Shown piece by piece: positions 37,401 through 51,364 of a stretch of DNA of 64,000 nucleotides. How positions within the stretch are numbered: position 1 is the stretch's first letter; each line of letters begins with the position of its first letter. The DNA comes from Syngnathus acus (taxonomy: Eukaryota; Chordata; Actinopteri; Syngnathiformes; Syngnathidae), in the NCBI RefSeq assembly GCF_901709675.1, contig NC_051091.1, positions 14,108,967-14,172,966 of the forward strand, read 5' to 3'. Under the pieces are notes generated by a model, which saw nothing but the letters and a program-made list of their open reading frames with translations, made no database searches and was not told the origin of the DNA. The position numbers and the translations under genes were made by a program.

Positions 37401-37559
37401 GCATGTGGAGCCCCGTTGCTACTAGGTTGGCAGAGACACCGATATTTCCCATTGCCTAGTTAGAGTGGGGATCTTATGGATTCTTCACCAACATTGAGAC
37501 GCCCCACCCTAAACGATCAAACGATTTTGTAGTCAGACTTCCCCCCACTCCGAAAATGG

Positions 37560-38152
37560 GGTCAAGCACTCTCTGTTACGTCCAGTGGCTGAGGTGAAAC
37601 CAGCTGGGCTTTCCAGCAATGTTCAGTGCAGTGGGGGTAGTCAGCAAGACTTGGAATGGTCCCTCCCACCATGGCTGGCCGAGTTTGTCCTTTTTGACGG
37701 CCTTTATGTCGTCTCAGTCTCCTGGCTTGGAGCGGTTGTTGACCTGTGGGGAAGAAAGATCAGGCGGCAGTAAATTTGCATTTGGCACATCTTTCAGTTT
37801 GAGTGCTCTGACCATGCTATCTGCCAAGGACTGTTCTTCGTCTGCTTTTTGCAAACGTTGTATCATTCACGAGTCAATTTTATTGCCCTTTTGAACTGGG
37901 CAAATAGGAGTGTTTGCGAGAAGAGTTTGAGCACTTCCTAATGATTCCTCCTGACCAAAGACCATTTATGACAGGGGCTATCCCATTTATTGCCTCCTGT
38001 TTCAAAGGATATTGCTTAACTCTTGGACGCCACTCTGATCTTGGTTTGATCTGCACTGGGGGAATGGACGTTAAAAGTCCTACATCAGATGGGCCCTTTG
38101 TCCACAGTTTTTCAGGAAGCCCAGACAATTCCCCCTCCTCCTTTTCATTCAA
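37560..38152 (-). pseudogene. Endogenous retrovirus pol remnant with large internal deletion
   Basis: The segment at 38152-37880 encodes the start of a gammaretrovirus-type RT (motifs SDVGLL and RVKQYPLK). The sequence from about 37870 to 37560 encodes the end of an integrase (motifs WWEGPFQVLL, TPTALN and FHLSHW). The two are adjacent, so the RT core, RNase H and most of the integrase are deleted. At least one stop lies in the integrase part. Pol then env on the - strand is the normal retroviral order and fits one provirus. Confidence 0.7.
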
Positions 38153-40388
38153 ACAAGTGTTGATTAGCCAGGGAAGCGCATAAGCGCGTGCCCTTCCAAC
38201 AGCTACACCACTTCTTCATAGCTTATTTAGTCACTTTTCAATCATCTTGCGATTGCTTCAAGCAAAAGTTTGAAAAGTTTGAGAAAATTTTAACTTAATG
38301 GTATAACGCCAAATGTATTAGAGAATCCATATGTCGTAAAGTGATGTATTATTACTATCTTTCACTATCTGTCCTACTCCCTCCTTCTGAGGCTTGGCAA
38401 CACCCATGCCTCACACCTTGACAAACTTTTTGGGAGGATGTGTTCTTTACTATATATGATTCTATCATCATTTAATTTGACTTTCTTCCCAAAACGCTTC
38501 TCAATTTCCCGGTTCACACATCTTCTGCATGTGTTACTGGTTCTCCAGTTTTTTGTCTCTCGTTAATTATCAATCCAAAAGCAACTTTTTTTCCTTAGCA
38601 TTTAACTTACTCAAAATCACTCTTTCTTCAAAGTTGCTCAACTAATTTTCCATAGTAGTCTCCAACAACTTCAACCATTCAACCTGTATTTTCCTTTCAT
38701 TCAGGCAATCATTCATCCTTGCTCATTTGCACCTCACACAGTCTCCAAAAAGGAGTCTTTCTATCAGATTGGTCTGAATTTATCCAAGCTCTCCACACAA
38801 CATACATATATCATTTTCAACTCAATCTCTCGGATTTAACTCACATATAGAAGTTTGTATAATCTTATAACACAACCAATTATTCCTATTAAATGTAGCA
38901 TTGCAATGTCCTAAATTCACAATTCCAATTCCTGAAAGCTTGTTCTGTCATTTTTTTTTCTTCGAATTTCCCATGAGGGCTCGACACTAGTATGCACTAA
39001 TGTGGATAAGTTTCTGCCCGCAAACAGATTTCTTCCTTTTCCTCTCTTTATTTTTTCAAAATCGTTTCTGTTTTGCGGTGCAAATTGGATAGACCACAGT
39101 CTAGCAAATTTCTTTGTACACAAGTCTAGCCAATTTTATCACTTCAACACGTACACACACGCATGCACAGTTCTCGCGCGTGTCAAACCTGCACTTTTTA
39201 TTAAAGTCCCATTAAAGGGTTCGATAAGCCGGGGTGAAGGGACTCGTCCGTCTCTGACCACCCGAGTTAAATTAATTCTAAAAGAATCAATATATAATCT
39301 CTTTATGACGCCAATCCCTCTCAAGTCAAACAACGCTCGTGCTGAGTAACTCAAATTTGAGGCACGTCGTAAGAATAACCGCGCCATAATGATGGCTCCC
39401 ATCGGTTGTTTGAGGCTTTTGTTATGTTACGGATATTTCTAGATGTCTTTGTTAAGACCTCAAGGATTCGTTAATTTACTAGAGCGCACTCGCCCTAGCT
39501 GAGCTCAAGATAACTACTTCGAACCAGATCTGACAATTCCTGATGTTAAGAATTAAAGCTGTCTTCACTTTAAAAAGAATTGAACGGATTTAAAGAATGA
39601 CTATGATAGGGAAATAAAGACATTTTAAAGTTGTAATTACCGCATATAAAACCATGCTCAACATAGTTAATACGAAATAATCGATACCGAATTAAGGCTT
39701 AAGAAGAGATTTAATGAATAAGCAAGAAAAATAATTACAAGTCGAAAAAACAACACTCACCCACTCAGAACAAAAGAGGAAACTAAAGGTCTAAAATCCT
39801 ATTTGGTTGAACAAGTCGAGTGATCGGCTCTCCTTTGTTCCAAAATCCGAATTCTGTTTAAAAAGGAGGAAAGGTCTGGCCGTGAGGAGCGTAGCCAAAA
39901 AAGTAAAATTGGCGTCTTCCCTTTTCTGCCCGGAGCGGCTGTCTCCTCTGCCTTCCTCGAAGTTTAAAATTTGACAAAGTCCAATTCGAAGACTCTGGAA
40001 ATTCATCTTAGTAGATTTTGGTTCAATCTCAAAGAGAATGAAAAATCCATCTTCGTCTAAACGGCGTTCTTTTACTCCAGGCAGCGTCACGGCCATCGCC
40101 TTGACTCGGAAGAAGTGCCCCGCTCTGTGTCAGGACAACATATTTATAGGCTTCTGGCACTACCTCATTGGAATATGTAGGTGAAAGGTCAGAATCCCAG
40201 AACCAGGTCATAGGAATCCACTGGTTGTCTTGGCAACCTTGCCTAAAGCAGCAACCATTGCGCATGACTGCAGTCACTCACCGGATGCAGCTGTTTCCTG
40301 TTTTGCTCTTTCTTTCACTATTAGCCCTTGATGTCTCCTCTCAAATTAATACATTCAGGTATGGATGGAACACCAATGTTAAATACAG
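38153..40388. other. AT-rich sequence beside the ERV remnant, nothing identified
   Basis: I looked for LTR ends, a primer-binding site and gag on the - strand and found none I could support. The stretch could contain the 5' part of the provirus, but no motif shows it. Confidence 0.4.
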
Positions 40389-40428
40389 GTTAGACAAAAC
40401 ATCCATCCATCCATCCATCTTCTTCCGC

Positions 40429-42424
40429 TTATCCGGGGTCGGGTCGCGGGGGCAGCAGCCTCAGGAGGGACTCCCAGACTTCCCTCTCCCCAGCCACTTC
40501 ATCTAGCTCATCCCGGGGGATCCCAAGGCGTTCCCAGGCCAGCCGAGAGACATAGTCTCTCCAGCGCGTCCTGGGTCGTCCCCGGGGTCTCCTACCGGTG
40601 GGATATGCCCGGAACACCTCCCCAGGGAGGCGTCCAGGAGGCATCCTGATGAGATGCCCGAGCCACCTCATCTGGCTCCTCTCAACGTGGAGGAGTAGCG
40701 ACTCTACTCCGAGTCTCTCCCGGATGACCGAACTCCTCACCCTATCTCTAAGGGAGAGCCCGGACATCCTGCGGAGAAAACTCATTTCGGCCGCTTGTAT
40801 CCGGGATCTCGTTCTTTCGGTCACGACCCATAGCTCGTGACCATAGGTGAGGGTAGGAGCGTAAATCGACCGGTAAATTGAGAGCTTTGCCTTTTGGCTC
40901 AGCTCTCTCTTTACCACGACGGACCGGTACAGAGTCCGCATTACTGCCGACGCTGCACCGATCCGCCTGTCGATCTCGCGCTCCATCCTCCCCTCACTCG
41001 TGAACAAGACCCCAAGATACTTAAACTCCTCCACTTGGGGCAGGATCTCATCCCCGATCCGGAGAGGGCATTCCACCCTTTTCCGATCGAGGACCATGGA
41101 CTCGGATTTGGAGGTGCTGACCCTCATCCCGACCGCTTCACACTCGGCTGCGAACCGCTCCAGTGAGAGCTGGAGATCACGGCCTGAAGAAGCCAACAGC
41201 ACAACGTCGTCTGCAAAAAGCAGAGACGCGATGCTGAGGTCCCCAAACCGGACACCCTCAACGCCTCGGCTGCACCTAGAAATTCTGTCCATAAAAATTA
41301 TGAACAGAATCGGTGACAAAGGGCAGCCTTGGCGGAGTCCAACCCTCACTGGGAACGAATCCGACTTACTGCCGGAAATGCGGACCACACTCTGGCATCG
41401 GTGATACAGGGACCGAACCGCCCTTATCAGTTGGCTCGGTACCCCGTACTCCCGAAGCACCCCCCACAGAACCTCCCGAGGGACACGGTCGAACGCCTTC
41501 TCCAAGTCCACAAAACACATGTGGACTGGTTGGGCGAACTCCCATGCACCCTCGAGGATCCTGTTGAGGGTGAAGAGCTGGTCCACTGTTCCACGGCCAG
41601 GACGAAAGCCACACTGTTCCTCCTGAATCCGAGGTTCGACCTCCCGACGGACCCTCCTCTCCAGCACCCCTGAATAGACCTTACCAGGGAGGCTGAGGAG
41701 TGTAATTCCCCTGTAATTGGAACACACCCTCCGGTCCCCCTTCTTAAAGAGGGGAACCACCACCCCAGTCTGCCAATCCAGAGGCACTGTCCCCGATGTC
41801 CACGCGATGCTGTAGAGACGTGTCAGCCATGACAGCCCCACAACATCCAGAGCCCTTAAGAAATCCGGGCGGATCTCATCCACCCCCGGGGCCTTGCCAC
41901 CGAGGAGTTTTTTAACTACCTCAGTGACTTCAACCCCAGAGATTGGAGAGTCCGCCTCAGAGTCCTCAGGCCCTGCTTCCACAATGGAAGGCGTGTCGGT
42001 GGAATTGAGGAGGTCTTCGAAGTATTCTCCCCACCGACACACGACGTCCCGAGTCGAGGTCAGCAGCACGCCATCTCCACTGTAAACAGTGTTGACGTTG
42101 CACTGCTTCCCCCTCCTGAGACGCCGGATGGTGGACCAGAATTTCCTCGAAGCCGTCCGGAAGTCATTCTCCATGGCCTCGCCGAACTCCTCCCACGCCC
42201 GGGTTTTTGCCTCAGCAACCGCCGAAGCCGCGTTCCGCTTGGCCATCCGGTACCTGTCAGCTGCCTCCGGAGTCCCGCAGGCCAAAACGGCCCGATAGGA
42301 CTCCTTCTTCAGCTTGACGGCATCCCTTACCGCCGGTGTCCACCAGCGGGTTCGGGGATTGCCGCCACGACAGGCACCAATGACCTTACGGCCACAGCTC
42401 CGGTCGGCCGCCTCAACAATGGAG
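40429..42424 (-). CDS. Rex3 reverse transcriptase (3' half)
   Basis: The frame is open from the inversion junction (SIVEAADRSCGRK at about 42420) to the stop near 40429; the first Met is at 42285. It shows KKGDRRVCSNYRGITLL, FVDLEKAFDRVP (motif A Asp), LRQGCPLSPILF (motif B) and FADDVVLL (motif C). The C-terminal part has RRMSGLSLRDRVRS, RWLGHLIRMPP and GRRPRGRPRTRW. It is uninterrupted, implying recent insertion, but it is separated from its endonuclease by the inversion. Confidence 0.9.
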
Positions 42425-42578
42425 TCCGTGAGTCGTCACCTTATCGTGGTGGAGGGGTTTGCGTGCCCCTATGATCCTAGGAGCCATGTTGTCTGGGGCT
42501 TCATGCCCCTGGTAGGGTCACCCATGGCAAACGGGTCCTAGGTGAGGGGCCAGACAAAGCACGGCTCATCAGCCCCTT

Positions 42579-43771
42579 ATGATGATAAAAATTAATGGAT
42601 CACGTTTTCCCTCGCCCGGACGCGGGTCACCGGGGCCCCCCTCTGGAGCCAGGCCTGGAGGCGGGGCTCGAAGGCGAGCGTCTGGTGGCCGGGCCTTCGC
42701 CCATGGGGCCCGGCCGGGCTCAGCCCGAAAAGGAAACGTGGGTCCCCCTTCCCATGGGCTCACCACCTGTGGGAGGGGCCAAAGGGGTCGGGTGCATTGC
42801 AAGCTGGGCGGCGGCCAAAGGCAGGGACCTTGGCGGTCTGATCCCCGGCTGCAGAAGCTGGCTCTTGGGACATGGAATGTCACCTCTCTGGCTGGAAAGG
42901 AGCCCGAGCTGGTGTGCGAGGCAGAAAAGTTCCGACTAGATATAGTCGGACTTGCCTCCACACACAGTTTGGGTTCCGGTACAAGCCCTCTCGAGAGGGG
43001 CTGGACTCTCTTCCACTCTGGAGTTGCCCACGGTGAGAGGCGTCGGGCAGGTGTGGGTATACTTATTGCCCCCCGGCTGGGCGCCTGCACATTGGGGTTC
43101 ACCCCGGTGAACGAGAGGGTAGCCTCCCTCCGCCTTCGGGTGGGGGGACGGGTCCTGACTGTTGTTTGTGTCTATGCACCAAACGGCAGCGCAGAGTACC
43201 CACCCTTCTTGGAGTCCCTGGAGGAAGTGCTGGAGAGCGCTCCTTCTGGGGACTCCGTCGTTCTACTGGGTGACTTCAATGCTCACGTGGGCAATGACAG
43301 TGAGACCTGGAAGGGCGTGATTGGGAGGAACGGCCCCCCCGATCTGAACCCGAGCGGTGTTCTATTGTTGGACTTCTGTGCTCGACACGGATTTTCAATA
43401 ATGAACACCATGTTCAAACATAAGGGTGTCCATGTGTGCACTTGGCACCAGGACACCCTAGGCCGCAGTTCGATGATCGACTTTGTAGTCGTGTCATCGG
43501 ATTTGCGGCCGCATGTTTTGGACACTCGGGCGAAGAGAGGGGCGGAGCTGTCAACTGATCACCACCTGGTGGTGGGTTGGCTCCGATGGTGGGGGAAGAT
43601 GCCGGTCCGACCTGGCAGACCCAAACGTTCTGTGAGGGTCTGCTGGGAACGTCTGGCGGAATCCCCTGTCAGGAAGAGCTTCAACTCCCACCTCCGGCAG
43701 AGCTTTTCCCACGTCCCGGGGGAGGCGGGGGACATTGAGTCCGAGTGGACCTTGTTCCGCGCCTCCATTGT
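42579..43771 (+). CDS. Rex3 endonuclease (inverted 5' half)
   Basis: The + strand frame encodes an EN domain with [15 protein letters not shown] (N-V-T/R-S entry), [45 protein letters not shown] and STDHHLVVG. It runs into LFRASIV, where it meets the target duplication. The 15 or so codons after 43771 are flanking DNA. Upstream, 42430-42578 is Rex3 5' UTR text (GTCACCTTATCGTGGTGGAG). In an intact element this frame would lead directly into the RT on the same strand. Confidence 0.9.
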
Positions 43772-44043
43772 TAGACAAAACATTAATAACATATATCTTG
43801 TCTAATAAAAATCAATCTTAACACAATCATACTTAACCATAATAATGGGTTCTTCTAACTTAAACATATACGTATCAAATGTAAATCAAATCATTCTCCA
43901 TTTTATCTTTTTTTATTTCAACTTCAGACGCAACAAATTACTTTATAATCACAAAATAGTGATCCATAGTCTTTTCGATTCATGATTCATAGTCTTCAGC
44001 GGGCCACTTATGATTGATTTCATGACACAATGCTTCGGGCCAG

Positions 44044-44158
44044 TTTAAATTTAGGAATTTGGTCCATATATAAGGCGCACCGGACTATAAGGCGCACTGT
44101 CGGCTTTTGAGAAAATGTTTGGTTTTTAGGTGCGCCTTATAGTCCGGAAAATACGGTA
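44044..44158 (-). mobile_element. MITE end of the TACCGTATTTTCC family
   Basis: The segment contains ATATAAGGCGCACCGGACTATAAGGCGCAC and ends in AGTCCGGAAAATACGGTA, the inverse of the TACCGTATTTTCCGGACTAT terminal repeat. Only one end is seen. A second related end, GCGCATTATACATAGG...ACGGTA, lies at 44317-44396. Confidence 0.55.
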
Positions 44159-44161
44159 GTT

Positions 44162-44251
44162 TACCAAGTCTGTGTTTTGAGTTCCTCCAATAAACCCTGG
44201 TCCAAGCTGCACTTGGTCGCTCCGCTCCTTTCCACACTCCATCCGTGACAA
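44162..44251 (+). mobile_element. LTR fragment, relative of solo LTR family 2
   Basis: CCTCCAATAAACCCTGGTCC, AAGCTGCACTTGGTCGCTCC and a terminal CGTGACA match the end of the 17802-18203 LTR on its sense strand. Only about 90 bp remains. A gag relic follows 350 bp downstream, so this may be its 5' LTR end. That link is inference. Confidence 0.5.
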
Positions 44252-44559
44252 GATTTTCTTCAAAAATTGTTGTACCATGATTTTCTTCAAAAAGAAAAAA
44301 AAAAAAAAAAAAAATTGTACCCATGTATAATGCGCACCCCAGATTTTAGGACAATAAATTAGTTAAATTTTGCGCATTATACATAGGAAAAAACGGTAAT
44401 TATTTTTTTTTTTAGTGGGTAGATCTTTGTGACTTGGTCATTTCAAAAGTAGCTCGCGAGCTGAAAAAGTTTGGGCACCCCTGTGCTAGAGTGTGGTTGA
44501 AAGCTTCACAAGAGAAAAGATAACAAATTCAAAAGACAAAAAATAGAAAAATTAAAAGT

Positions 44560-45110
44560 GATGAGGCCGCCATTCAATTAAGATTTGAAAAAGAATTCAG
44601 GTTGCACAGTGACATCCCATTTAATGATGCAGCTGAGAGTGCTTATCAGCAACATCTTAAAAATGCGCTCCTCACTGGTTTCCCCCCTGAATTAGGCAAC
44701 TGGGTGAGGAAACACTTGGTGGAAGCGGACACTGCTTGTGTTACAACCATGCAGTGGGCCAGAGACGCTGACAAAGTGTTCAAAAAAGGCAAAAGTTCTG
44801 ACGTATTTCATCTAGATGATGATGATAATGATTTAAATGAATATACAACAGTCTTCTTCCAAAGTTCCCAAAGGGGCGGAGGAAGAGGAAGAGGCCAACA
44901 AGGCCGCAGGCCGCCATTCAATTCAAAATCCACATCAAATTTGGACTGTTGGAACTGTGGGAAACGGGGACACTTGGCCAAGAGTGTGTCGTCATGTAAA
45001 ACAAAACCAATCGAAGGGTGGAGGAAGAGGCAGAGAAAAAGTCAAATTTTCAGCATGACAAGCTTCCTCCCCTTTGACCTCTCATGCTCCTGCAGATAAA
45101 GAAATAATAG
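44560..45110 (+). pseudogene. Retroviral-type gag remnant with nucleocapsid CCHC knuckle
   Basis: The frame at 44602-45099 encodes a capsid-end-like helical part (ALLTGFPPELGNWVRKHL), an acidic linker, an RGGGRGRG basic stretch, and a CWNCGKRGHLA zinc knuckle of the C-x2-C-x4-H type. The last Cys is reached only by shifting frame at about 44985 (the frame at 44837-45058 carries VCRHVKQN). This shows a broken gag of a retrovirus or LTR retrotransposon. Protease and RT are not recognisable downstream. Confidence 0.65.
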
Positions 45111-45692
45111 ATGTCCATACAGCATAAGACATTCTGAGTTCATTAAAAGAAAAAAAACAACAACACATGTTACTTTTGGTTTAGATTCATTGTCAGATTA
45201 TAGAATGACAAATGACCAGGGATCAAATTGTGTGCACACTAAAGTTAAAATTTGCAAATCGAGTGGTAAAGAAATACAACTTGCTTCTAAAAGATAAATA
45301 AAGAATTAGAATGTGCTGTCCTCGCGTGCGTTGGTGGTACCGACTTCATGATCGACTGCAGGAAATGCCCAGCCTGTGACGAATCATTGGTGCCGGGCCC
45401 CACCTTTCGCGCGTGTCAAGTGGCATGGTGGTACGAGATGGTGTAAAATTGGGTATCGAATTTGGCCCAGGCACATTGGCTATCCCAAAACATGTAGTAG
45501 TTCCAAAATTTCACCAGGAGATGGTGTTCAAGCTTGACATAGGGGTGACCTGATGGAAACTAACAAATCTAATAAATTAAATTGTTAGCAATTGGGAGGA
45601 CACGACCTGCTCAAACACGTAGCAACGCACAATTTTGGAATATGAGTTTGCTATGCCATAATTTTAAGATGTACCAGCTTGAGCAATATCAA
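45111..45692. other. Spacer after the gag remnant, no gene identified
   Basis: This is possibly decayed internal sequence of the LTR element, but no protease or RT motif could be read. Confidence 0.4.
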
Positions 45693-46866
45693 TATAGTGC
45701 CTTGCGAAAGTATTCGGCCCCCTTGAACTTTTCAACATTTCGCCACATTTCAGGCTTCAAACATAAAGATATCAAATTGTAATTTTTTGTCAAGAATCAA
45801 CAAGTGGGACACAATCGTGAAGTGGAACGAAATTTATTGGATAATTTAAACTTTTTTAACAAATAAAAAACTGAAAAGTGGGGCGTACAATATTATTCGG
45901 CCCCTTTACTTTCAGTGCAGCAAACTCACTCCAGAAATTCAGTGAGGATCTTTGAATGATCCAATGTTGTCCTAAATGACTGATGATGATAAATAGAATG
46001 CACCTGTGTGTAATCAAGTCTCCGTATAAATGCGCCTGCTCTTTGATAGTCTCAGGGTTCTGTTTAAAGCGCAGAGAGAACCATGAAGACAAAGGAACAC
46101 ACCAGGCAGGTCCGATATACTGTTGTGGAGAAGTTTAAAGCCGGATTTGGATACAAAAAGATTTCCCAAGCTTTAAACATCTCAAGGAGCACTGTGCAAG
46201 CAATTATATTGAAATGGAAGGAGTATCAGACCACCGCAAATCTACCAAGACCCGGCCGTCCCTCCAAACTTTCATCTCAAACAAGGAGAAGACTGATCAG
46301 AGATGCAGCCAAGAGGCCCATGATCACTCTGGATGAACTGCAGATAACTACAGCTGAGGTGGGAGAGTCTGTCCATAGGACAACAATCAGTCGTGCACTG
46401 CACAAATCTGGCCTTTATGGAAGAGTGGCAAGGAGAAAGCCATTTCTCAAAGATATCCATAAAAAGTCTCGTTTAAAGTTTGCCACAAGCCGCCTGGGAG
46501 ACACACCAAACGTGGAAAAAGGTGCTCTGGTCAGATGAAACCAAAATCGAACTTTTTGGCCACAATGCAAAACGATATGTTTGGCGTAAAAGCAACACAG
46601 CTCATCACCCTGAACACACCATCCCCACTGTCAAACATGGTGGTGGCAGCATCATGGTTTGGGCCTGCTTTTCTTCAGCAGGGACAGGGAAGATGGCTAA
46701 AATTGATGGGAAGATGGATGGAGCCAAATACAGGACCATTCTGGAAGAAAACCTGTTGGAGTCTGCAAAAGACCTGAGACTGGGACGGATTTATCTTCCA
46801 ACAGGACAATGATCCAAAACATAGAGCCAAATCTACAATGGAATGGTTCACAAATAGACGTATTTC
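45693..46866 (+). mobile_element. Tc1-like transposon, 3' end lost
   Basis: It starts with TAGTGCCTTGCGAAAGTATT, the known terminal repeat of a common fish Tc1 family (CAGTGCCTTGCG). The second terminal repeat is absent; the element stops where an (AT)n tract begins at about 46867. Confidence 0.85.
46083..46866 (+). pseudogene. Tc1 transposase, two frameshifts and 3' truncation
   Basis: The N-terminal helix-turn-helix part is readable (KISQALNISRSTVQAIILKW) and followed by RPGRPSKLSSQ and HRTTISRALHKSGLYGR. Compared with the family as I know it, two bases are missing at about 46508 (ACCAAACGTGG) and two at about 46788 (GGACGGATTTATC). The first two DDE positions are visible (SDETKIE and QQDNDPKH). 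The third is lost with the truncated 3' end. Confidence 0.85.
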
Positions 46867-46932
46867 TATATATATATATATATATATATACATATATATA
46901 TGTATATAAAATATATATATACTATATATATT
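46867..46932. repeat. AT microsatellite
   Basis: TATATATA repeats with CATATATATATG interruptions are self-complementary and could form a hairpin. They mark the breakpoint of the Tc1 element. Confidence 0.9.
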
Positions 46933-48687
46933 GTTGGATTTGGTTCACAATTTAGGAAGCGCACTATCCGTGCCTCACGGCAAAAGCCAGAGCCAATCAC
47001 CTGTTATCCAATTTACTCCCTGCGTGTTTGTTGTCTTTTGCAATGTAAGGAAAAGACTGAGACACCGAAACAAAATTTAGACTTACACAGGTTGGTTGAG
47101 TTCAATCACAATTCTTGTTAAGAAAGCTCTGTTTTCAGGAAAGTACAATACAGCGCTGGGCCTTTCGTGCGACCATGCTCAAGAGCAGAAAGTCTCCATT
47201 CAGAAAAGGCAACGTTCAAGGTTCTTTGGTCAGCTTATATTCAGTTGCACATGCCGGTGTGGGCCGAGTTTGATGGGTGATGGGGGTCTTTGGGGTGGGG
47301 CAAGTTCGCAGGAGAGTTTGATTCCATGGCAGTGGGTGCTGGTTCAGTGAGAGCTGGTTCCGAGGTGTTCGACCTTGGCGATCATCTTTGACCGGGTTCT
47401 TGGCTGCCTCCCTCTGGCACCTGCTGGCTTTATCTCCAAGTGACCTTCCTGTAAACATTCTCCTCCATTCTTGCACATACACTGTCGCACCTCGTCCATT
47501 CATCATCGTTCCACTTTTGTCATTTTGTACGGACTTATGTGAAGTTTTGCGTGTGACATCATCAATTTGTTAATGTTCCCTGACTATGCAAAGTTCTTAC
47601 TCACCACTTACCATGCATTTGTTTGTTTGTCACATTCTTAGTTTAATTATGCTTCCGACCGTAGTTTTCATTATTAGTCAAGACATTTTCTTTCTGTCCA
47701 GAACATTCAATAGTAATCCAAGGCTGGCGTCGAGCATTAGGCAAAATACGACGCCACATCAAGCATTAATCAAAACATAAGATATAATCAAGTACAAAAC
47801 ATTCTTAGACACCTTGGGCCGTGTCCGTGAATTAGAATAACATCAGGCATGCATTAAACAGTTCCTTAAGGGTCATTATGCTATTCAGGCAATATATCAA
47901 CAAATATTTGTTATTTCAAAGTGCACAGAAATACATATCAGATCATGAAGTTATAAAAACCTATGTCATCACCATATATAAAAATGTCTAGTTATGTCTT
48001 CTTTATTGGTTTGGTGTGCAGGTATGCTTCAAATGTTTCTTTTATTTTATTCTTTTATCTGTTTTTGTAGCTAGGCAGGACTTTTTGTATTTTGACCCCA
48101 TTCCTTCAATATGTAGTATATTATATATATTATATATATATTTATATATATAATTTTTTGAGTGAGTGGCAGCTCCCAGCAGTGTTCTCTCTTTTCCACT
48201 TTACTTCCTTCTTTTCTCTTTTTACTTTCTTTCTATTTGTCCATTCGGCGATGCTGGTGCCTTCTACCGCACATCGGCGTGTGCAGATCGCTTTGGATCG
48301 GATTATTATTTTTTTCCTCTGTTTGAAAAGACATGCTCCGAAGTCCCGTTGTCCGAATCAAACCATTAAACTCCGGAGTTGCTCTTCCTTTGCTGATGAT
48401 CTCCTGCTTCGACCGAAAATCTATAGTTGAAAATCGTTTGGATATGTAATCCTCCATTGTAAAACGAAATGTAAAAACGGCAACAAAAAAAAAAGAAGAA
48501 TGTAAAACGAAATAAATGGAAGACTGCTCCTCAGATGTTCACTAAATTTGAACTGGAGATCTCTTATTCTACAGGTAGCCGCATGAAGCATCCCGGGATC
48601 ACTAGCACCTCCTGCCATAAGGCTGGGGAACCTTTTTTTCGTAGCCTCCGTAAGGTCTCTTTTCAAAGCCGTTTTGTTAATCTAAAG
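46933..48687. other. Spacer, no gene identified
   Basis: It contains a second TATA-rich tract at 48116-48152. Several short frames exist on both strands but none has a recognisable domain or splice-bounded continuation. Confidence 0.45.
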
Positions 48688-51064
<2,377 letters not shown>

Positions 51065-51242
51065 ATATAGTGTACGCCCAAAAAATAGCTCAAGTGGATC
51101 AGAGTAAAATAATTATTACAATATTTAATAATTATAATAATCATTAAATAATTTTTATAGTATCAACTTGCACGAAGGGCGGTCGGGGATATATTTTACC
51201 TCCCCCCACTCGGTGGCAGAAACTCGAGTTTCGGGTTAAAAG

Positions 51243-51333
51243 TACCGTAATTTTCGGACTATAAATCGCGTTTTTTTTTCATAGTTTGGGTGGGGGGGCG
51301 ATTTATAATAAGGAGCGACTTATGTTTTTTTTC

Positions 51334-51364
<31 letters not shown>

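Larger units (their letters stand above)
40401..43771 (-). mobile_element. Rex3 (RTE-clade) LINE with inverted 5' half, 14-bp TSD
   Basis: The 3' half (42424 down to 40401) is on the - strand and ends in the (GATG)n tail seen as ATCCATCCATCC at 40401. The 5' half (about 42425-43771) is on the + strand. GTTAGACAAAACAT flanks the whole at 40389-40402 and 43770-43783. Both halves contain CTCCATTGTT at their break, so they came from one RNA. CGGTGACAAAGGGCAGCC (41312) and CCACCACCCCAGTCTGCCA (41758) match the Rex3 primer sites I recall. Confidence 0.93.

Noticed and set aside
41313-41673. + strand frames opposite the Rex3 RT
   Set aside because: They are shadows of the - strand RT ORF.
43784-44043. 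Possible coding sequence right of the Rex3 element
   Set aside because: It is AT-rich, has no open frame beyond the run-on of the Rex3 endonuclease, and contains only repeat-like GCGGGCCACTT words.
35844-44158. One giant TA-flanked transposon from 35844 to 44158 containing the ERV and Rex3
   Set aside because: The terminal repeats agree for about 20 bases, but the sub-terminal sequences differ (AAATCGC against AAGGCGC). They probably belong to two related families.
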